A DNA stretch of 64,000 bases from Bacteroidales bacterium (GCA_016709025.1 JADJEQ010000001.1:124001-188000); one strand, 5' to 3'; positions 43,433 through 52,785 are shown, counted from the first letter of the stretch. A program made the numbers and translations. The notes: generated by a model not told the origin, from the sequence alone.

Positions 43433-44179
43433 ATGAGGGTAGTTGGCATTATTCCGGCAAGGTTCGCTTCAACCCGTTTCCCGGGAAAGCCTTTGGCCCT
43501 GATCAACGGCATCAGTATGATTGAAAGGGTTTACCAACAGGCTTCTGCATGTAAAGAGCTTACTTCAGTGGTGGTAGCTACCGATGATCAGCGTATTTTC
43601 GATCATGTTACCGGTTTCGGGGGCATGGTGGTGATGACAGCGGTATCGCATCGCAGCGGAACCGACCGCCTGGGAGAAACCATTAAAATTCTTTCAGAGG
43701 AAGGCAGTTCATACGAAATCGCCGTCAACATACAAGGCGATGAGCCCTTTATAAAACCTGAACAGATTTCGGCGGTGATCAGCCTTTTCAGAAAGCCTGA
43801 AATAGCGATTGCTACGCTGATTAAAAAAATTGAGTCCGGTTCTGACCTGTTTAATTCAAATGTTGTTAAAGTAGTTACTGATGCTTCCGGTAAAGCACTG
43901 CTATTCAGCCGTTCGCCCATTCCCCACTTTCGCGGGCTGCCGGAAGACCAATGGACCGGCCATTACCCTTACTACAAGCACATTGGCATATACGCATACA
44001 GAACCGGCACCCTGGAAGAACTGGTTCAACTCAGTTCAGCATCGCTTGAAGAGACAGAATCGCTGGAGCAGCTGAGGTGGTTATGGAATGGGTACCAGAT
44101 TTTCACGGAAGTAACTGAGTTTGAAACCACAGGCATCGATACGCCCGATGATTTATCAAAACTTACCAACATTATTTGA
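43433..44179 (+). CDS. kdsB: 3-deoxy-manno-octulosonate cytidylyltransferase (CMP-Kdo synthetase)
   Basis: A 248-aa nucleotidyltransferase activating Kdo with CTP for lipopolysaccharide inner-core synthesis. It begins VVGIIPARFASTRFPGKPL, the canonical pyrophosphorylase-like motif, and contains AVNIQGDEPFI (metal-binding Asp) and a GIDTPDDL C-terminus. I chose the ATG at 43433; one 7 codons upstream would overlap the preceding gene and adds a non-conserved extension. With the LptF/G-type permease upstream, this shows that the organism makes LPS. Confidence 0.95.
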   Translation: MRVVGIIPARFASTRFPGKPLALINGISMIERVYQQASACKELTSVVVATDDQRIFDHVTGFGGMVVMTAVSHRSGTDRLGETIKILSEEGSSYEIAVNIQGDEPFIKPEQISAVISLFRKPEIAIATLIKKIESGSDLFNSNVVKVVTDASGKALLFSRSPIPHFRGLPEDQWTGHYPYYKHIGIYAYRTGTLEELVQLSSASLEETESLEQLRWLWNGYQIFTEVTEFETTGIDTPDDLSKLTNII

Positions 44180-44307
44180 TTCTTAAAGGCTTTCGGACTA
44201 TTTTAGCAGGTTCAGAGATCGAAGCCCCCCTACCTGATAAGTGCTTTAATGCCAGGCACCGGCAAGGAAATGGCACCTCAGGTCTTCAGCATTGTAAAAT
44301 TCATGTC

Positions 44308-45294
44308 ATGATTACCGAACAACACATCAGCAAGTTACTCTATCAGCACGATTGTGTGATCGTGCCTGATCTGGGCGGATTTATTGCCAATTACAACCCG
44401 GCTGGTATACATCCTGTGTTGCATACTTTTACGCCGCCTTCAAGAACCCTTGTTTTCAATGCAAGCCTTAAAAACAACGATGGGTTGTTGGCCGATGCCA
44501 TCCGAACGGAACTGGGAATAACATTTGCCGAAGCAATCAGCCTGATTGCAGAAGAAGTCGCCCTGATGCGGGAGAAGCTCAACAAAGGGGAACAATTTTC
44601 TTTATCACAGATAGGAATCCTTTTCTATGACAGGGAGAAGAACCTGCAGTTCAATCCCGACTCTTCAGTGAATTACCATAGTGATTCCTTTGGTCTCACC
44701 AACTTCACCTCCCCGGCCATCAAACGGGAAGCCCTGCACGAAAAACTTAGCCGCAGGCTAAAATCACCACAAGCTGTGAGGTCGGCTCGCCGCTTACCCG
44801 CAACCCTGAAATGGGCTGCAGTTTTCCTGCCATTTATCAGCATGGGAATCTGGGCTACCTACAATACCGATAAAGTCACCTCTTTTTATAACAATCCGGC
44901 CTCATTCATGCCAGCAGGATGGAGTTCTGCAGAAATACCCTACAAACCAGCACCTAAACCAATAGAAAAGACAAAGGTCGTTGCTTCCATACCGGATGAA
45001 ATACCTGTTGAAACAACTACTGCTGCGGTAAGTGAAGAAACAATCGTTGCCGAACCAGTAAATCCTGATGTCTTTTTCGTGATTGCCGGTGCTTTCGGGG
45101 TTCAACAGAATGCTGAAAATTACGTTCTTGACCTAAGGTCGAAGGGATTTGATTCTTTCATCGCCGGTCAGAACAGACGAGGCCTGTTCATGGTCAGCAT
45201 CGAGGGCTTCAGCGACAAACAACTTGCAATGCAGAAAATGAATGAGTTCCGTGCCGGTGGATTTCCGAATGCATGGTTGCTTAACCGGGAATAA
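44308..45294 (+). CDS. HU-CCDC81-domain and SPOR-domain membrane protein
   Basis: A 328-aa protein from the ATG at 44308 (MITEQHISKLLYQHDCVIVPDLGG). The N-terminal ~130 residues match the bacterial HU/CCDC81-like domains found in Bacteroidota (TRTLVFNASLKNNDGLLA-type strand, here in PPSRTLVFN). A transmembrane helix lies at about 168-188 (WAAVFLPFISMGIWATYNT), then a low-complexity linker, then a SPOR domain (about 255-328, FFVIAGAFGVQQNAENYVLD). SPOR domains bind denuded peptidoglycan at division sites. The reading frame extends upstream to 44176, but that part has no domain signature. Probable role in cell-envelope or nucleoid-linked division, by family. Confidence 0.82.
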   Translation: MITEQHISKLLYQHDCVIVPDLGGFIANYNPAGIHPVLHTFTPPSRTLVFNASLKNNDGLLADAIRTELGITFAEAISLIAEEVALMREKLNKGEQFSLSQIGILFYDREKNLQFNPDSSVNYHSDSFGLTNFTSPAIKREALHEKLSRRLKSPQAVRSARRLPATLKWAAVFLPFISMGIWATYNTDKVTSFYNNPASFMPAGWSSAEIPYKPAPKPIEKTKVVASIPDEIPVETTTAAVSEETIVAEPVNPDVFFVIAGAFGVQQNAENYVLDLRSKGFDSFIAGQNRRGLFMVSIEGFSDKQLAMQKMNEFRAGGFPNAWLLNRE

Positions 45295-45365
45295 TTTCCA
45301 TTAAATCAGATTAGTTGGTTAACCTGAGGATGATGATAATAATCTTCCTGAATTAATCGTTTGGT

Positions 45366-45373
45366 TATTTTTG
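45366..45373 (+). promoter_or_regulatory. Putative -7 element upstream of trmB
   Basis: TATTTTTG, an exact TAnnTTTG match, 54 nt upstream of the GTG start of trmB. Confidence 0.4.
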
Positions 45374-45427
45374 CGCGTTGAAATCACATAAAGCAATATA
45401 GTTACAACCGTCTATTTACGATACTCC

Positions 45428-46084
45428 GTGGCCAAGAGAAAACTAGAACGATTCGCTGAAAACGCAACTTTTCCTCACCTGTTTCAGCCTACTTACGATG
45501 AACTTCAGACAGGCTACAGACAAAAAGGCCAATGGCATGGTTTTTTCGGAAACAACAATCCTATTGTTCTTGAACTGGGCTGTGGCAAAGGGGAATATAC
45601 CACTGCACTTGCTGCCCAACACCCTGAAAACAACTACATTGGTATTGATATAAAAGGTGCGCGCTTATGGCGGGGGGCAAAAACAACAGTGCTCAACAAT
45701 TATCCGAATGTTGCCTTTCTCAGGATGCGCATCGACATGATCCTTTGCGCCTTTGAGCATCAGGAAATTTCAGGAATCTGGATCACTTTTCCCGATCCAC
45801 AACCGCACAAAGCCCGCAAAAGGCTTACCTCTCCCATGTTTCTTGAACGTTACAAAAAACTTTTAAAGCCTGACAGCACCATCCACCTCAAGACAGACAA
45901 TACCGGGTTTTTCCAATATACCCTTTCTACCATTGCTTCTGAGGGCCATCATCTGCTGATGCACACTTCCGACTTGTATAACAGCAACCTGCAGGAAGAT
46001 GTGATGCTTACCCAAACACATTATGAAAAAATATTCCTCGCCCAGGGGGTCCCGATCAAATATCTTCGCTTCAAACTGAAATAA
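45428..46084 (+). CDS. trmB: tRNA (guanine-N7)-methyltransferase
   Basis: A 218-aa SAM-dependent methyltransferase that forms m7G46 in tRNA. The SAM site is VLELGCGKGEYT (about 41-52) followed by YIGIDIKGARLW. The RNA/catalytic motif TFPDPQPHKARKR (about 118-130) is characteristic, as is the late LKTDNTGF. The start is GTG at 45428, giving the conserved AKRKLERFAEN N-terminus. The MGMT-like gene starts 3 nt after its stop. Confidence 0.95.
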   Translation: MAKRKLERFAENATFPHLFQPTYDELQTGYRQKGQWHGFFGNNNPIVLELGCGKGEYTTALAAQHPENNYIGIDIKGARLWRGAKTTVLNNYPNVAFLRMRIDMILCAFEHQEISGIWITFPDPQPHKARKRLTSPMFLERYKKLLKPDSTIHLKTDNTGFFQYTLSTIASEGHHLLMHTSDLYNSNLQEDVMLTQTHYEKIFLAQGVPIKYLRFKLK

Positions 46085-46087
46085 GTT

Positions 46088-46441
46088 ATGGAAAAGCCGG
46101 CTTCCAGGCGTAATTTTTCCTTTTTTGAAAATGTGTATGAAGTTGTGAAATTGATTCCACATGGCAGGGCTACTTCTTATGGTGCCATTGCCAATTATCT
46201 GGGGAGCCGTGGATCGGCGCGTATGGTTGGCTGGGCTATGAATGCATCACATCACCTGCCTGAAGCCATTCCTGCCCACCGGGTGGTTAACCGCAATGGG
46301 ATGCTGAGTGGCAAACACCACTTCGGAGGTCCGGATTTAATGCAACAACTGCTTGAAAGTGAAGGAATAGTCATTGAAGGTGACCAGATCAAAAATTTCA
46401 GGGATATTTTCTGGGACCCAGTCAAAGAGATCGGATTTTAG
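46088..46441 (+). CDS. MGMT-family alkyltransferase-like protein (ATL), no active-site cysteine
   Basis: A 117-aa protein made only of the DNA-binding domain of O6-methylguanine methyltransferases. Motifs: VYEVVKLIPHGRATSYGAIA with the minor-groove-binding helix and GSARMVGWAMNAS containing the arginine finger. The active site is PAHRVVNRNG, where true methyltransferases have PCHRV and characterised ATL proteins usually have PWHRV. With Ala in place of Cys it cannot accept alkyl groups. ATL proteins flag O6-alkylguanine for nucleotide excision repair. It is coupled to trmB upstream. Confidence 0.9.
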   Translation: MEKPASRRNFSFFENVYEVVKLIPHGRATSYGAIANYLGSRGSARMVGWAMNASHHLPEAIPAHRVVNRNGMLSGKHHFGGPDLMQQLLESEGIVIEGDQIKNFRDIFWDPVKEIGF

Positions 46442-46463
46442 AAGATATTACAACTTCAGACGA

Positions 46464-47756
46464 TTAGTTTTTTACAATCTTCCGCAACTCAATGTTGTCC
46501 TTCTGCTGAAGCTTTACAATGTAAATCCCGTCGGGGAAACCCCTCATATCTATTTCAGTAGTGGCCTCAAAAAGCTCCTTTGACAGAAGTTCCCTTCCAC
46601 TGAGATCGGTAACCGAAATGTTACCCGCCTGGCTTGAATTATCAATCTGAATAGTCAGAAAATCGTTGACCGGGTTAGGTTGAATCCTGATAAATTTGTC
46701 GCCTTCAGGTTGGTTAAGTCCGAGGGGTTCACCATCCCAGCCGGCCATCCGGGCAAGCATCCACCACATGGCTTTGGCCAGGCGCAGGGCACCCCGCTGA
46801 CCTATATGATCTCCATCCTCGGTATAAGTGCCATCCATATCCAAAAGATTATCGGCATGAATTGCCTGAAAAGTCTGCAGGAAGCCACCATAATCAGTCC
46901 AGGTCACCTCTCTCCGTTCCCCGTTTCCGTTCCAGCACAGAATATCGTCGTAATCGAAAAGAATCCTTTCTTCGTCAGCGGCCACAAACTGACGGATATA
47001 ATTGTGTTTTAGATGGCGCTGATAGCCGTTTTCGCCCAGATTTTCGTTGGCATCCACCGGGCCGGTGGTATAGAATATTTTGGTCGGATAACCGTTCGCC
47101 AGGCAATAATTACTATAATCGTTGGTAGCATTCAGGTAGGTATCCATACTGACTGAATTTCCCGTAAGGTCAAAATCTCCTGCATCAAGTCCCCAGCGCC
47201 TGCTGCCTTCAGGACCGTATTCTGACCTGCCTGCCCATCTCACATGGTAAACAGGATCGGGCGTTCCTGCCGGCCAGTTATTACCGGTCATATCCCAGCA
47301 CCAGCCAAAACCCATCGCGGCAATCTGAAGATTGTTGGTATTGCAATAAGTCAGATGTGCTTTGGTCCGGCTGATGGCAGTAGCATTTGTAAACCATTCT
47401 TCTTCCCCGTAATTGTATATCCAGCCACTTGCATTCCCATAATCACCCCAGGTTGCCCGGCTTAGTCGTAGGTTTTGATCCGTATAGCCATCGGGAGTGC
47501 CAGATTCCCTGATGTTTACCTGAAATCTGGGATCAATATTTTCAAGTAACTGGCAGCCGATTCTATAACCTTTTGAGTGGGATTCACCAGCCACAATGAC
47601 CCACATTTTTTTCACCTCATCAATGTATTCCTGTGGGATTTTGTCATATTCATCTACCACCGTATGATCAGCAACAATCTGGGAAAACAGGGCTGAAGGA
47701 TTTAAAACAAGGAATCCTGATAATAGAGGGAAGAGAAAAAATCTCAAAGTCTTCAT
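46464..47756 (-). CDS. Secreted SGNH-like protein with type IX sorting domain
   Basis: A 430-aa secreted protein from the ATG at 47756, which begins KTLRFFLFPLLSGFLVLNP, a clear signal peptide; ATGs further upstream only add charged residues. After VADHTVVDEYD the motif WVIVAGESHSKGYRIG (Ser in block-I position) and, near the end of the catalytic part, EDGDHIGQRGALRLAKAMW with Asp and His, resemble SGNH hydrolase blocks I and V. The family assignment is tentative. The C-terminal ~80 residues (IQPNPVNDFLTIQ to the end) are a T9SS type A sorting domain. Substrate unknown; not obviously linked to the glucan locus. Confidence 0.6.
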   Translation of the reverse strand: MKTLRFFLFPLLSGFLVLNPSALFSQIVADHTVVDEYDKIPQEYIDEVKKMWVIVAGESHSKGYRIGCQLLENIDPRFQVNIRESGTPDGYTDQNLRLSRATWGDYGNASGWIYNYGEEEWFTNATAISRTKAHLTYCNTNNLQIAAMGFGWCWDMTGNNWPAGTPDPVYHVRWAGRSEYGPEGSRRWGLDAGDFDLTGNSVSMDTYLNATNDYSNYCLANGYPTKIFYTTGPVDANENLGENGYQRHLKHNYIRQFVAADEERILFDYDDILCWNGNGERREVTWTDYGGFLQTFQAIHADNLLDMDGTYTEDGDHIGQRGALRLAKAMWWMLARMAGWDGEPLGLNQPEGDKFIRIQPNPVNDFLTIQIDNSSQAGNISVTDLSGRELLSKELFEATTEIDMRGFPDGIYIVKLQQKDNIELRKIVKN

Positions 47757-47831
47757 CTTGATAATCATAAAATTAAAGTTCTTACTTACATTATAATGGT
47801 ATAGTCCAAAAGCGTTTTCATAATCCGATAA

Positions 47832-47839
47832 CAAAAATA
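47832..47839 (-). promoter_or_regulatory. Putative -7 element for the SGNH-like gene
   Basis: TATTTTTG on the minus strand matches TAnnTTTG exactly, about 75 nt upstream of the chosen start. The surrounding 47.8-48.0 kb is AT-rich with no gene. Confidence 0.35.
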
Positions 47840-48066
47840 ATTTAAAAAATCATAAAATCCACAGCCATCCTTTGGTGTGGAAATTTAAAAAATTAAACAA
47901 CAATTTTTTAAATTTGTTTCTTCAGGAGTTTTCTACCAGATAGAAAATTCAATAAAGCAAAGATTTATCAACGATTTAAGCATGAATAGACTGATAGAAA
48001 TGAGTCTGATCACTTCCTCAGCAAACAATAATCATCCTTCAACTGTTATGTTGCAGCAATTTTGAT

Positions 48067-48074
48067 TAAATTTG
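48067..48074 (+). promoter_or_regulatory. Putative -7 element of the metH leader
   Basis: TAAATTTG matches TAnnTTTG exactly. Transcription from here would start about 30-40 nt before the S-box aptamer, which is the expected arrangement. Confidence 0.5.
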
Positions 48075-48114
48075 TTCCTTCAAACGGATTTATTCCTTTC
48101 CGGGAAAAATGTTT

Positions 48115-48224
48115 GAGTTATAAAGAAGAGGGGAGAGACCAGGCTCAACGAACCTCTGGCAACCATCTGCCAACCGGTAGAAACGGTGCCAATACCTGTT
48201 CCCGTTAAAGGGAAACTTATAATT
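48115..48224 (+). promoter_or_regulatory. S-box (SAM-I type) riboswitch upstream of metH
   Basis: The RNA shows the SAM-I hallmarks in order: AGAGGGGAGAGACC, then CCAGGCTCAACGAACCTCTGG hairpin, the GGCAACC segment, a P3 hairpin (CTGCCAACCGGTAG with CGGTGCC) and GGTGCCAATACC, closed by a P1-like pairing of the TTATAA strings at both ends (about 48118-48123 with 48216-48221). SAM binding normally turns off methionine-synthesis genes. It precedes metH by 120 nt, so high SAM should lower MetH. The expression platform is not obvious. Confidence 0.85.
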
Positions 48225-48343
48225 GAAACACAAGTGCGTAGCGCTTTCCGGCCTTCCTGATTGTGTTTTCTATTGTTCAATTTTCAGCCTGGAACGGGAC
48301 AACTTTATTGTGTTTCAAACCTGGCAGAAATAACCAGATTGAT

Positions 48344-51300
48344 ATGACCATTGAAAAAAATATTTATCAGGAGATTGAGAAGCGTGTCCTGGTTCTCGAC
48401 GGAGCCATGGGGACGATGATTCAACGTTACAAACTCGGGGAGTCGGATTACCGGGGCGAACGTTTCAAAAACCATCCGGTGGATGTTAAAGGCAACAACG
48501 ATTTGTTGTGTCTGACCCGTCCCGATATTATCCGTGAAATTCATAAGGCTTATCTCGAAGCCGGAGCCGACATCATTGAAACCAACACCTTCAACAGTAC
48601 CAGTATTTCGATGGCCGACTACCATATGGAATTCCTGGTGTATGAAATAAACAAAGCCGCCGCAGAGATTGCCTGCAGCATTGCCGGTGAATACACCCTC
48701 CGGAATCCTGCCAGGCCGCGCTTTGTTGCCGGAGCTATTGGGCCTACCAATAAAACAGCCTCCATGTCGCCCGATGTGAACGACCCGGGATTCAGGGCGG
48801 TACATTATGATGACCTTGTAAAATCGTACACCGAGCAGGTAAACGGCCTGATCGACGGCGGTGCAGATCTGTTGCTGGTAGAAACCATTTTCGACACCCT
48901 CAATGCCAAAGCAGCCCTTTTCGCAGTAAATGAAGTACTACGTGCACGTGGCATCCGGCTTCCGGTGATGGTTTCAGGTACCATTACCGATCTCAGCGGC
49001 CGCACCTTGTCGGGACAAACCCTTGAAGCATTCCTCAATTCGGTTTCACACATCGACCTGCTGAGTATTGGGTTTAACTGCTCACTGGGCGCTGAACAGC
49101 TCAGGCCTTTTATTGAAGAATTGTCCACCAAGGCTCCGTTTTATGTGAGTGCATATCCCAATGCAGGACTACCCAATCAATTCGGTGAATACGACGAAAC
49201 TCCGGTAGAAATGGCCGGTCATGTCACTCCCATTCTCAAAAGCCAGGCTGTCAACATCATCGGGGGTTGCTGCGGAACTACGCCTGAACACATACATGAA
49301 TTAAGCCTGCTGGCTGAAAAAGCCGTTGTCCGTAAGCGCCCGGTTATTCCTAAAAATCTTAAACTGAGCGGATTGGAGCCTTTACAAACCTTCGAAGGCA
49401 GTAATTTTATCAATATTGGTGAACGGACCAATGTCTCAGGCTCCAAAAAGTTCGCCCGGCTCATCCGCGAAGAGAAATTCGATGAAGCTCTTGCTATAGC
49501 CCGTCAGCAGGTTGAAAATGGTGCCCAGGTGATCGACATCAACATGGACGATGCCATGCTCGATGCTGAAAAGGCCATGGTTCGATTTCTTCACCTGGTT
49601 ATGGCTGAGCCTGAAATTGCCAAAGTACCGGTAATGATCGATTCATCGCGCTGGAATGTGATTGAAGCCGGGTTAAAATGCCTGCAGGGGAAGGCCATTG
49701 TAAATTCCATCAGCCTCAAGGAAGGCGTAGAAGTCTTTAAAGAGCATGCCCGTCTGATCCGCAATTACGGAGCAGCCACCGTGGTGATGGCCTTCGACGA
49801 ACAGGGCCAGGCCGCCAACTACGAGCGCAGGATTGAGATATGTCAGCGCGCATATAACATCCTGGTAAATGAAGTTGGTTTCCCACCTGAAGACATCATT
49901 TTCGACCCCAATATTCTTACCATCGCCACTGGTATTGAAGAGCATAACAACTATGCCATGGATTTTCTAAAGGCTACCACCTGGATTAAAGAAAACCTGC
50001 CTTTTGCCAGGGTCAGCGGTGGTATCAGTAACCTCTCCTTCTCCTTTCGTGGAAACGAAATTCTGCGCGAAACCATGCATTCCATTTTCCTTTTCTATGC
50101 TGTGAAAGCCGGGATGGACATGGGCATTGTGAATGCCGGCAACCTGCCTGTTTACGATGACATCGATCCCAAAGAACTTGAGCTCATTGAAGATGTTATG
50201 TTTAACCGCAGGCACGATGCCACTGAAAGGCTCACTGCCTATGCTGCCCAGATGGGGAAAGAAGAAGCCAGGGAAGAAAAAACCGAAGCCTGGCGTAGCC
50301 TTCCGCTCGAAGAAAGGCTTTCACACGCGCTGGTTCATGGGCTGGATGCCTATATTGCCGGTGATGTGGAAGAAGTGAGGCAGCTTTACAGCAAATCGCT
50401 CGATGTAATCGAAGGACCGCTGATGAAAGGCATGAACATCGTGGGTGATCTGTTTGGTGCGGGGAAAATGTTCCTGCCACAGGTGGTAAAAAGCGCCAGG
50501 GTAATGAAAAAGGCAGTTGCGGTGCTCCTCCCTTACCTCGAAGCAGAAAAGCAGGAAGGCGAAAGCCGGTCGGCCGGCAGAATCCTAATGGCAACTGTTA
50601 AAGGAGATGTACACGATATCGGCAAAAACATTGTCGGAGTAGTGCTGGGATGCAACAATTACGAAGTAATCGATCTGGGGGTGATGGTGCCTGCTGCCAG
50701 AATCCTGGAGCAGGCCGTGCTTCACAAAGTGGACATCATCGGATTGAGCGGACTGATCACCCCTTCGCTTGAAGAGATGGCGCATGTTGCCAGCGAAATG
50801 GAAAAGGCCGGGCTGAAGATACCGCTGTTGATCGGCGGGGCTACCACCAGCGAAATGCATACGGCCGTAAAAATAGCACCGGGGTACTCTTCGCCCGTAG
50901 TGCATGTACGCGATGCCAGCCGGGCTACTTCGGTAGTTGCCAGCCTGCTTTCGGCTGATCAGAAACCCGGGTTTACCGCTTCTTTGCAAACGCGTTATGC
51001 CGATTTGCGCACAAAACATCTGAACACACGCGCAGGCGTAACTTATATACCCCTTGAAACAGCCCGTGCAAACCGGTTCAATCCAGGATGGAAATCCTAT
51101 TCGCCTCCGGTTCCGAAAAAAACCGGAATTATCCGTTTCAAGGAATGGCCATTGGAGGAGATCAGCAAATTTATCGACTGGACTTACTTCTTCTATGCCT
51201 GGAAAATAGGTGCCAAATACCCGGAAATATTTGATGATCCGGCTAAAGGAGTTGAGGCCCGTAAACTCTTCGATGATGCGCAGGTCATCCTTCGCAGAAT

Positions 51301-52012
51301 GATAGATGAGAAAATGGTCCAGGCCGACGGGGTGATCGGACTCTTCCCGGCCCGCTCGGTAAACGAAAGCGTTGAAGTTTTCAATGATACTACCGGAGAA
51401 CACCTCGACACCTTCCACTTTTTGCGCAACCAGGAAGAGAAGGAACCCGGTGTTCACAACCTCTGCCTGGCCGATTTTATAGCCCCGGCAGAAACCGGCA
51501 TAAAAGATTACATTGGATTTTTCGCCGTTACTGCCGGACTGGGGGTAGAGAAACATGCAGAAAAGTTCATAGCCGAAAACGACGACTACAATGCCATCAT
51601 GGTAAAAATTCTGGCCGACCGGCTGGCCGAAGCGTTTGCCGAAGTGCTGCACTTTTATGTCCGGAAGGAGTTCTGGGGGTATGCCCCGGATGAGAACCTG
51701 CCGCTCGAGCGTATCCTGAGCGAGGAATACCAGGGCACACGACCGGCCCCGGGCTACCCTGCCTGTCCGGAACACAGTGAAAAGCAAAAGCTGTTCGATT
51801 TGCTGAAAGTTGAAGATTCAGGCATTCATCTCACTGAAAACTACGCCATGTATCCTGCTGCAGCGGTATGCGGATATTATTTTACCCATCCTGGTTCGCA
51901 GTATTTTAATGTGAGCCGCATCAGCCGCGACCAGGTTGCATACTATGCATCCCGCAAAGGGCTGAGCACGGCTGAAGTTGAAAAACTGCTGGCCCAGAAT
52001 CTGAATTACTGA
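48344..52012 (+). CDS. metH: Cobalamin-dependent methionine synthase
   Basis: A 1222-aa four-module enzyme that makes methionine from homocysteine and methyltetrahydrofolate. Module 1 (about 1-325): homocysteine S-methyltransferase, starting LVLDGAMGTMIQ, with zinc ligands in FNCSLG and GGCCGTTPEHI. Module 2 (about 350-610): pterin-binding domain (NIGERTNVSGSKKF). Module 3 (about 640-890): cap and B12-binding domain with the lower axial ligand His757 in GDVHDIGKNI, at almost the same position as in E. coli. Module 4 (about 900-1222): AdoMet-dependent reactivation domain (RPAPGYPACPEH). The start at 48344 (MTIEKNIYQ) is preferred over an in-frame ATG 27 codons upstream. It is controlled by the S-box leader and followed by metF after a repeat-filled gap. 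Confidence 0.97.
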   Translation: MTIEKNIYQEIEKRVLVLDGAMGTMIQRYKLGESDYRGERFKNHPVDVKGNNDLLCLTRPDIIREIHKAYLEAGADIIETNTFNSTSISMADYHMEFLVYEINKAAAEIACSIAGEYTLRNPARPRFVAGAIGPTNKTASMSPDVNDPGFRAVHYDDLVKSYTEQVNGLIDGGADLLLVETIFDTLNAKAALFAVNEVLRARGIRLPVMVSGTITDLSGRTLSGQTLEAFLNSVSHIDLLSIGFNCSLGAEQLRPFIEELSTKAPFYVSAYPNAGLPNQFGEYDETPVEMAGHVTPILKSQAVNIIGGCCGTTPEHIHELSLLAEKAVVRKRPVIPKNLKLSGLEPLQTFEGSNFINIGERTNVSGSKKFARLIREEKFDEALAIARQQVENGAQVIDINMDDAMLDAEKAMVRFLHLVMAEPEIAKVPVMIDSSRWNVIEAGLKCLQGKAIVNSISLKEGVEVFKEHARLIRNYGAATVVMAFDEQGQAANYERRIEICQRAYNILVNEVGFPPEDIIFDPNILTIATGIEEHNNYAMDFLKATTWIKENLPFARVSGGISNLSFSFRGNEILRETMHSIFLFYAVKAGMDMGIVNAGNLPVYDDIDPKELELIEDVMFNRRHDATERLTAYAAQMGKEEAREEKTEAWRSLPLEERLSHALVHGLDAYIAGDVEEVRQLYSKSLDVIEGPLMKGMNIVGDLFGAGKMFLPQVVKSARVMKKAVAVLLPYLEAEKQEGESRSAGRILMATVKGDVHDIGKNIVGVVLGCNNYEVIDLGVMVPAARILEQAVLHKVDIIGLSGLITPSLEEMAHVASEMEKAGLKIPLLIGGATTSEMHTAVKIAPGYSSPVVHVRDASRATSVVASLLSADQKPGFTASLQTRYADLRTKHLNTRAGVTYIPLETARANRFNPGWKSYSPPVPKKTGIIRFKEWPLEEISKFIDWTYFFYAWKIGAKYPEIFDDPAKGVEARKLFDDAQVILRRMIDEKMVQADGVIGLFPARSVNESVEVFNDTTGEHLDTFHFLRNQEEKEPGVHNLCLADFIAPAETGIKDYIGFFAVTAGLGVEKHAEKFIAENDDYNAIMVKILADRLAEAFAEVLHFYVRKEFWGYAPDENLPLERILSEEYQGTRPAPGYPACPEHSEKQKLFDLLKVEDSGIHLTENYAMYPAAAVCGYYFTHPGSQYFNVSRISRDQVAYYASRKGLSTAEVEKLLAQNLNY

Positions 52013-52017
52013 TTATT

Positions 52018-52520
52018 AAAAGTTGGCAGTTGGCAAAAGGCAGTTGGCAAGAGGCAAAGGGCAGTTGGCAAAACCCGAGTATTCAATTGTTAAAAGTTGG
52101 CAAGAGGCAAAGGGCAGTTGGCAAAACATTAATTACGAAATATTAAAAGTTGGCAGTTGGCAAAAGGCAGTTGGCAAAACCCGAGTATTCAATTGTTAAA
52201 AGTTGGCAAGAGGCAAAGGGCAGTTGGCAAAACATTAATTACGAAATAATAAAAGTTGGCAAGAGGTAAAAGGCAGTTGGCAAAACCCGAGTATTCAATT
52301 GTTAAAAGTTGGCAAGAGGCAAAGGGCAGTTGGCAAAACATTAATTACGAAATATTAAAAGTTGGCAATAGGTAAAAGGCAGTTGGCAAAACCTGAGTAA
52401 TCAATTGTTATAAGTTGGCAAGACGCAAAGGGCAATTGGAAATACCTGAAGTTACACATTATTAAAAATTGGCAAGAGGGTCTACTAATTTCTGACGAGA
52501 GCAGTTGGCAAGAAGAAAAT
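52018..52520 (+). repeat. Nested repeat: 53-nt units built from AGTTGGC/AAGAGGC heptamers
   Basis: Copies of AAAAGTTGGC start at 52018, 52092, 52145, 52198, 52251, 52304, 52357 and 52410: the last six intervals are exactly 53 nt and the first is 74 (53 plus three heptamers). Each unit begins with several 7-nt modules (AGTTGGC, AAGAGGC, AAAGGGC, AAAAGGC) and ends in one of two alternating tails, CCCGAGTATTCAATTGTT or CATTAATTACGAAATATT, giving a 106-nt A-B super-period. Later units are more diverged. The array begins 6 nt after the metH stop. From 52521 to 52723 the sequence is unremarkable and AT-rich. Confidence 0.93.
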
Positions 52521-52723
52521 GGCAAAAATTCCGGTTGGATACCGAATCAGTTCTGACGATCTTCCAAAATGCCTTTAAACATTGATGAAGAATATCATGA
52601 AATTCACGAAAGATCAGAAGATTCTGGCTTTCATCTGAGCCTTTTGATAGAATATCCGAAAAAGCTTAACCCTTAGAAAAAAAGACAATACATTTTCTCT
52701 TTAATTATTTTCATTATCTGGTA

Positions 52724-52756
52724 CCATTTGCCAACTGCCATTTGCCAACTTTAATA
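52724..52756 (-). repeat. Inverted copy of the GTTGGCA heptamers before metF
   Basis: CCATTTGCCAACTGCCATTTGCCAACTTTAA is the reverse complement of the AGTTGGCAAATGGCAGTTGGC-type modules in the array at 52018-52520. The metH-metF gap is thus bounded by inverted copies of the same heptamers. Confidence 0.8.
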
Positions 52757-52785
52757 AATTGCTGTTTATCTGAAAATACAAAATA

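Noticed and set aside
42796..43512. 238-aa minus-strand ORF opposite the deoxynucleoside kinase gene
   Set aside because: The plus-strand frame has a perfect P-loop kinase sequence; the antisense frame has no family features.
44176..44307. N-terminal extension of the HU-SPOR gene starting at 44176
   Set aside because: The added 44 residues overlap the kdsB end and match nothing; the conserved domain begins at 44308.
50585..51787. 400-aa minus-strand ORF inside metH
   Set aside because: Antisense shadow of a GC-richer conserved coding region; metH motifs are intact on the plus strand.
52018..52520. CRISPR array
   Set aside because: The period is 53 nt, but there are no unique spacers: both halves of each unit are repeated, and no cas genes are near.
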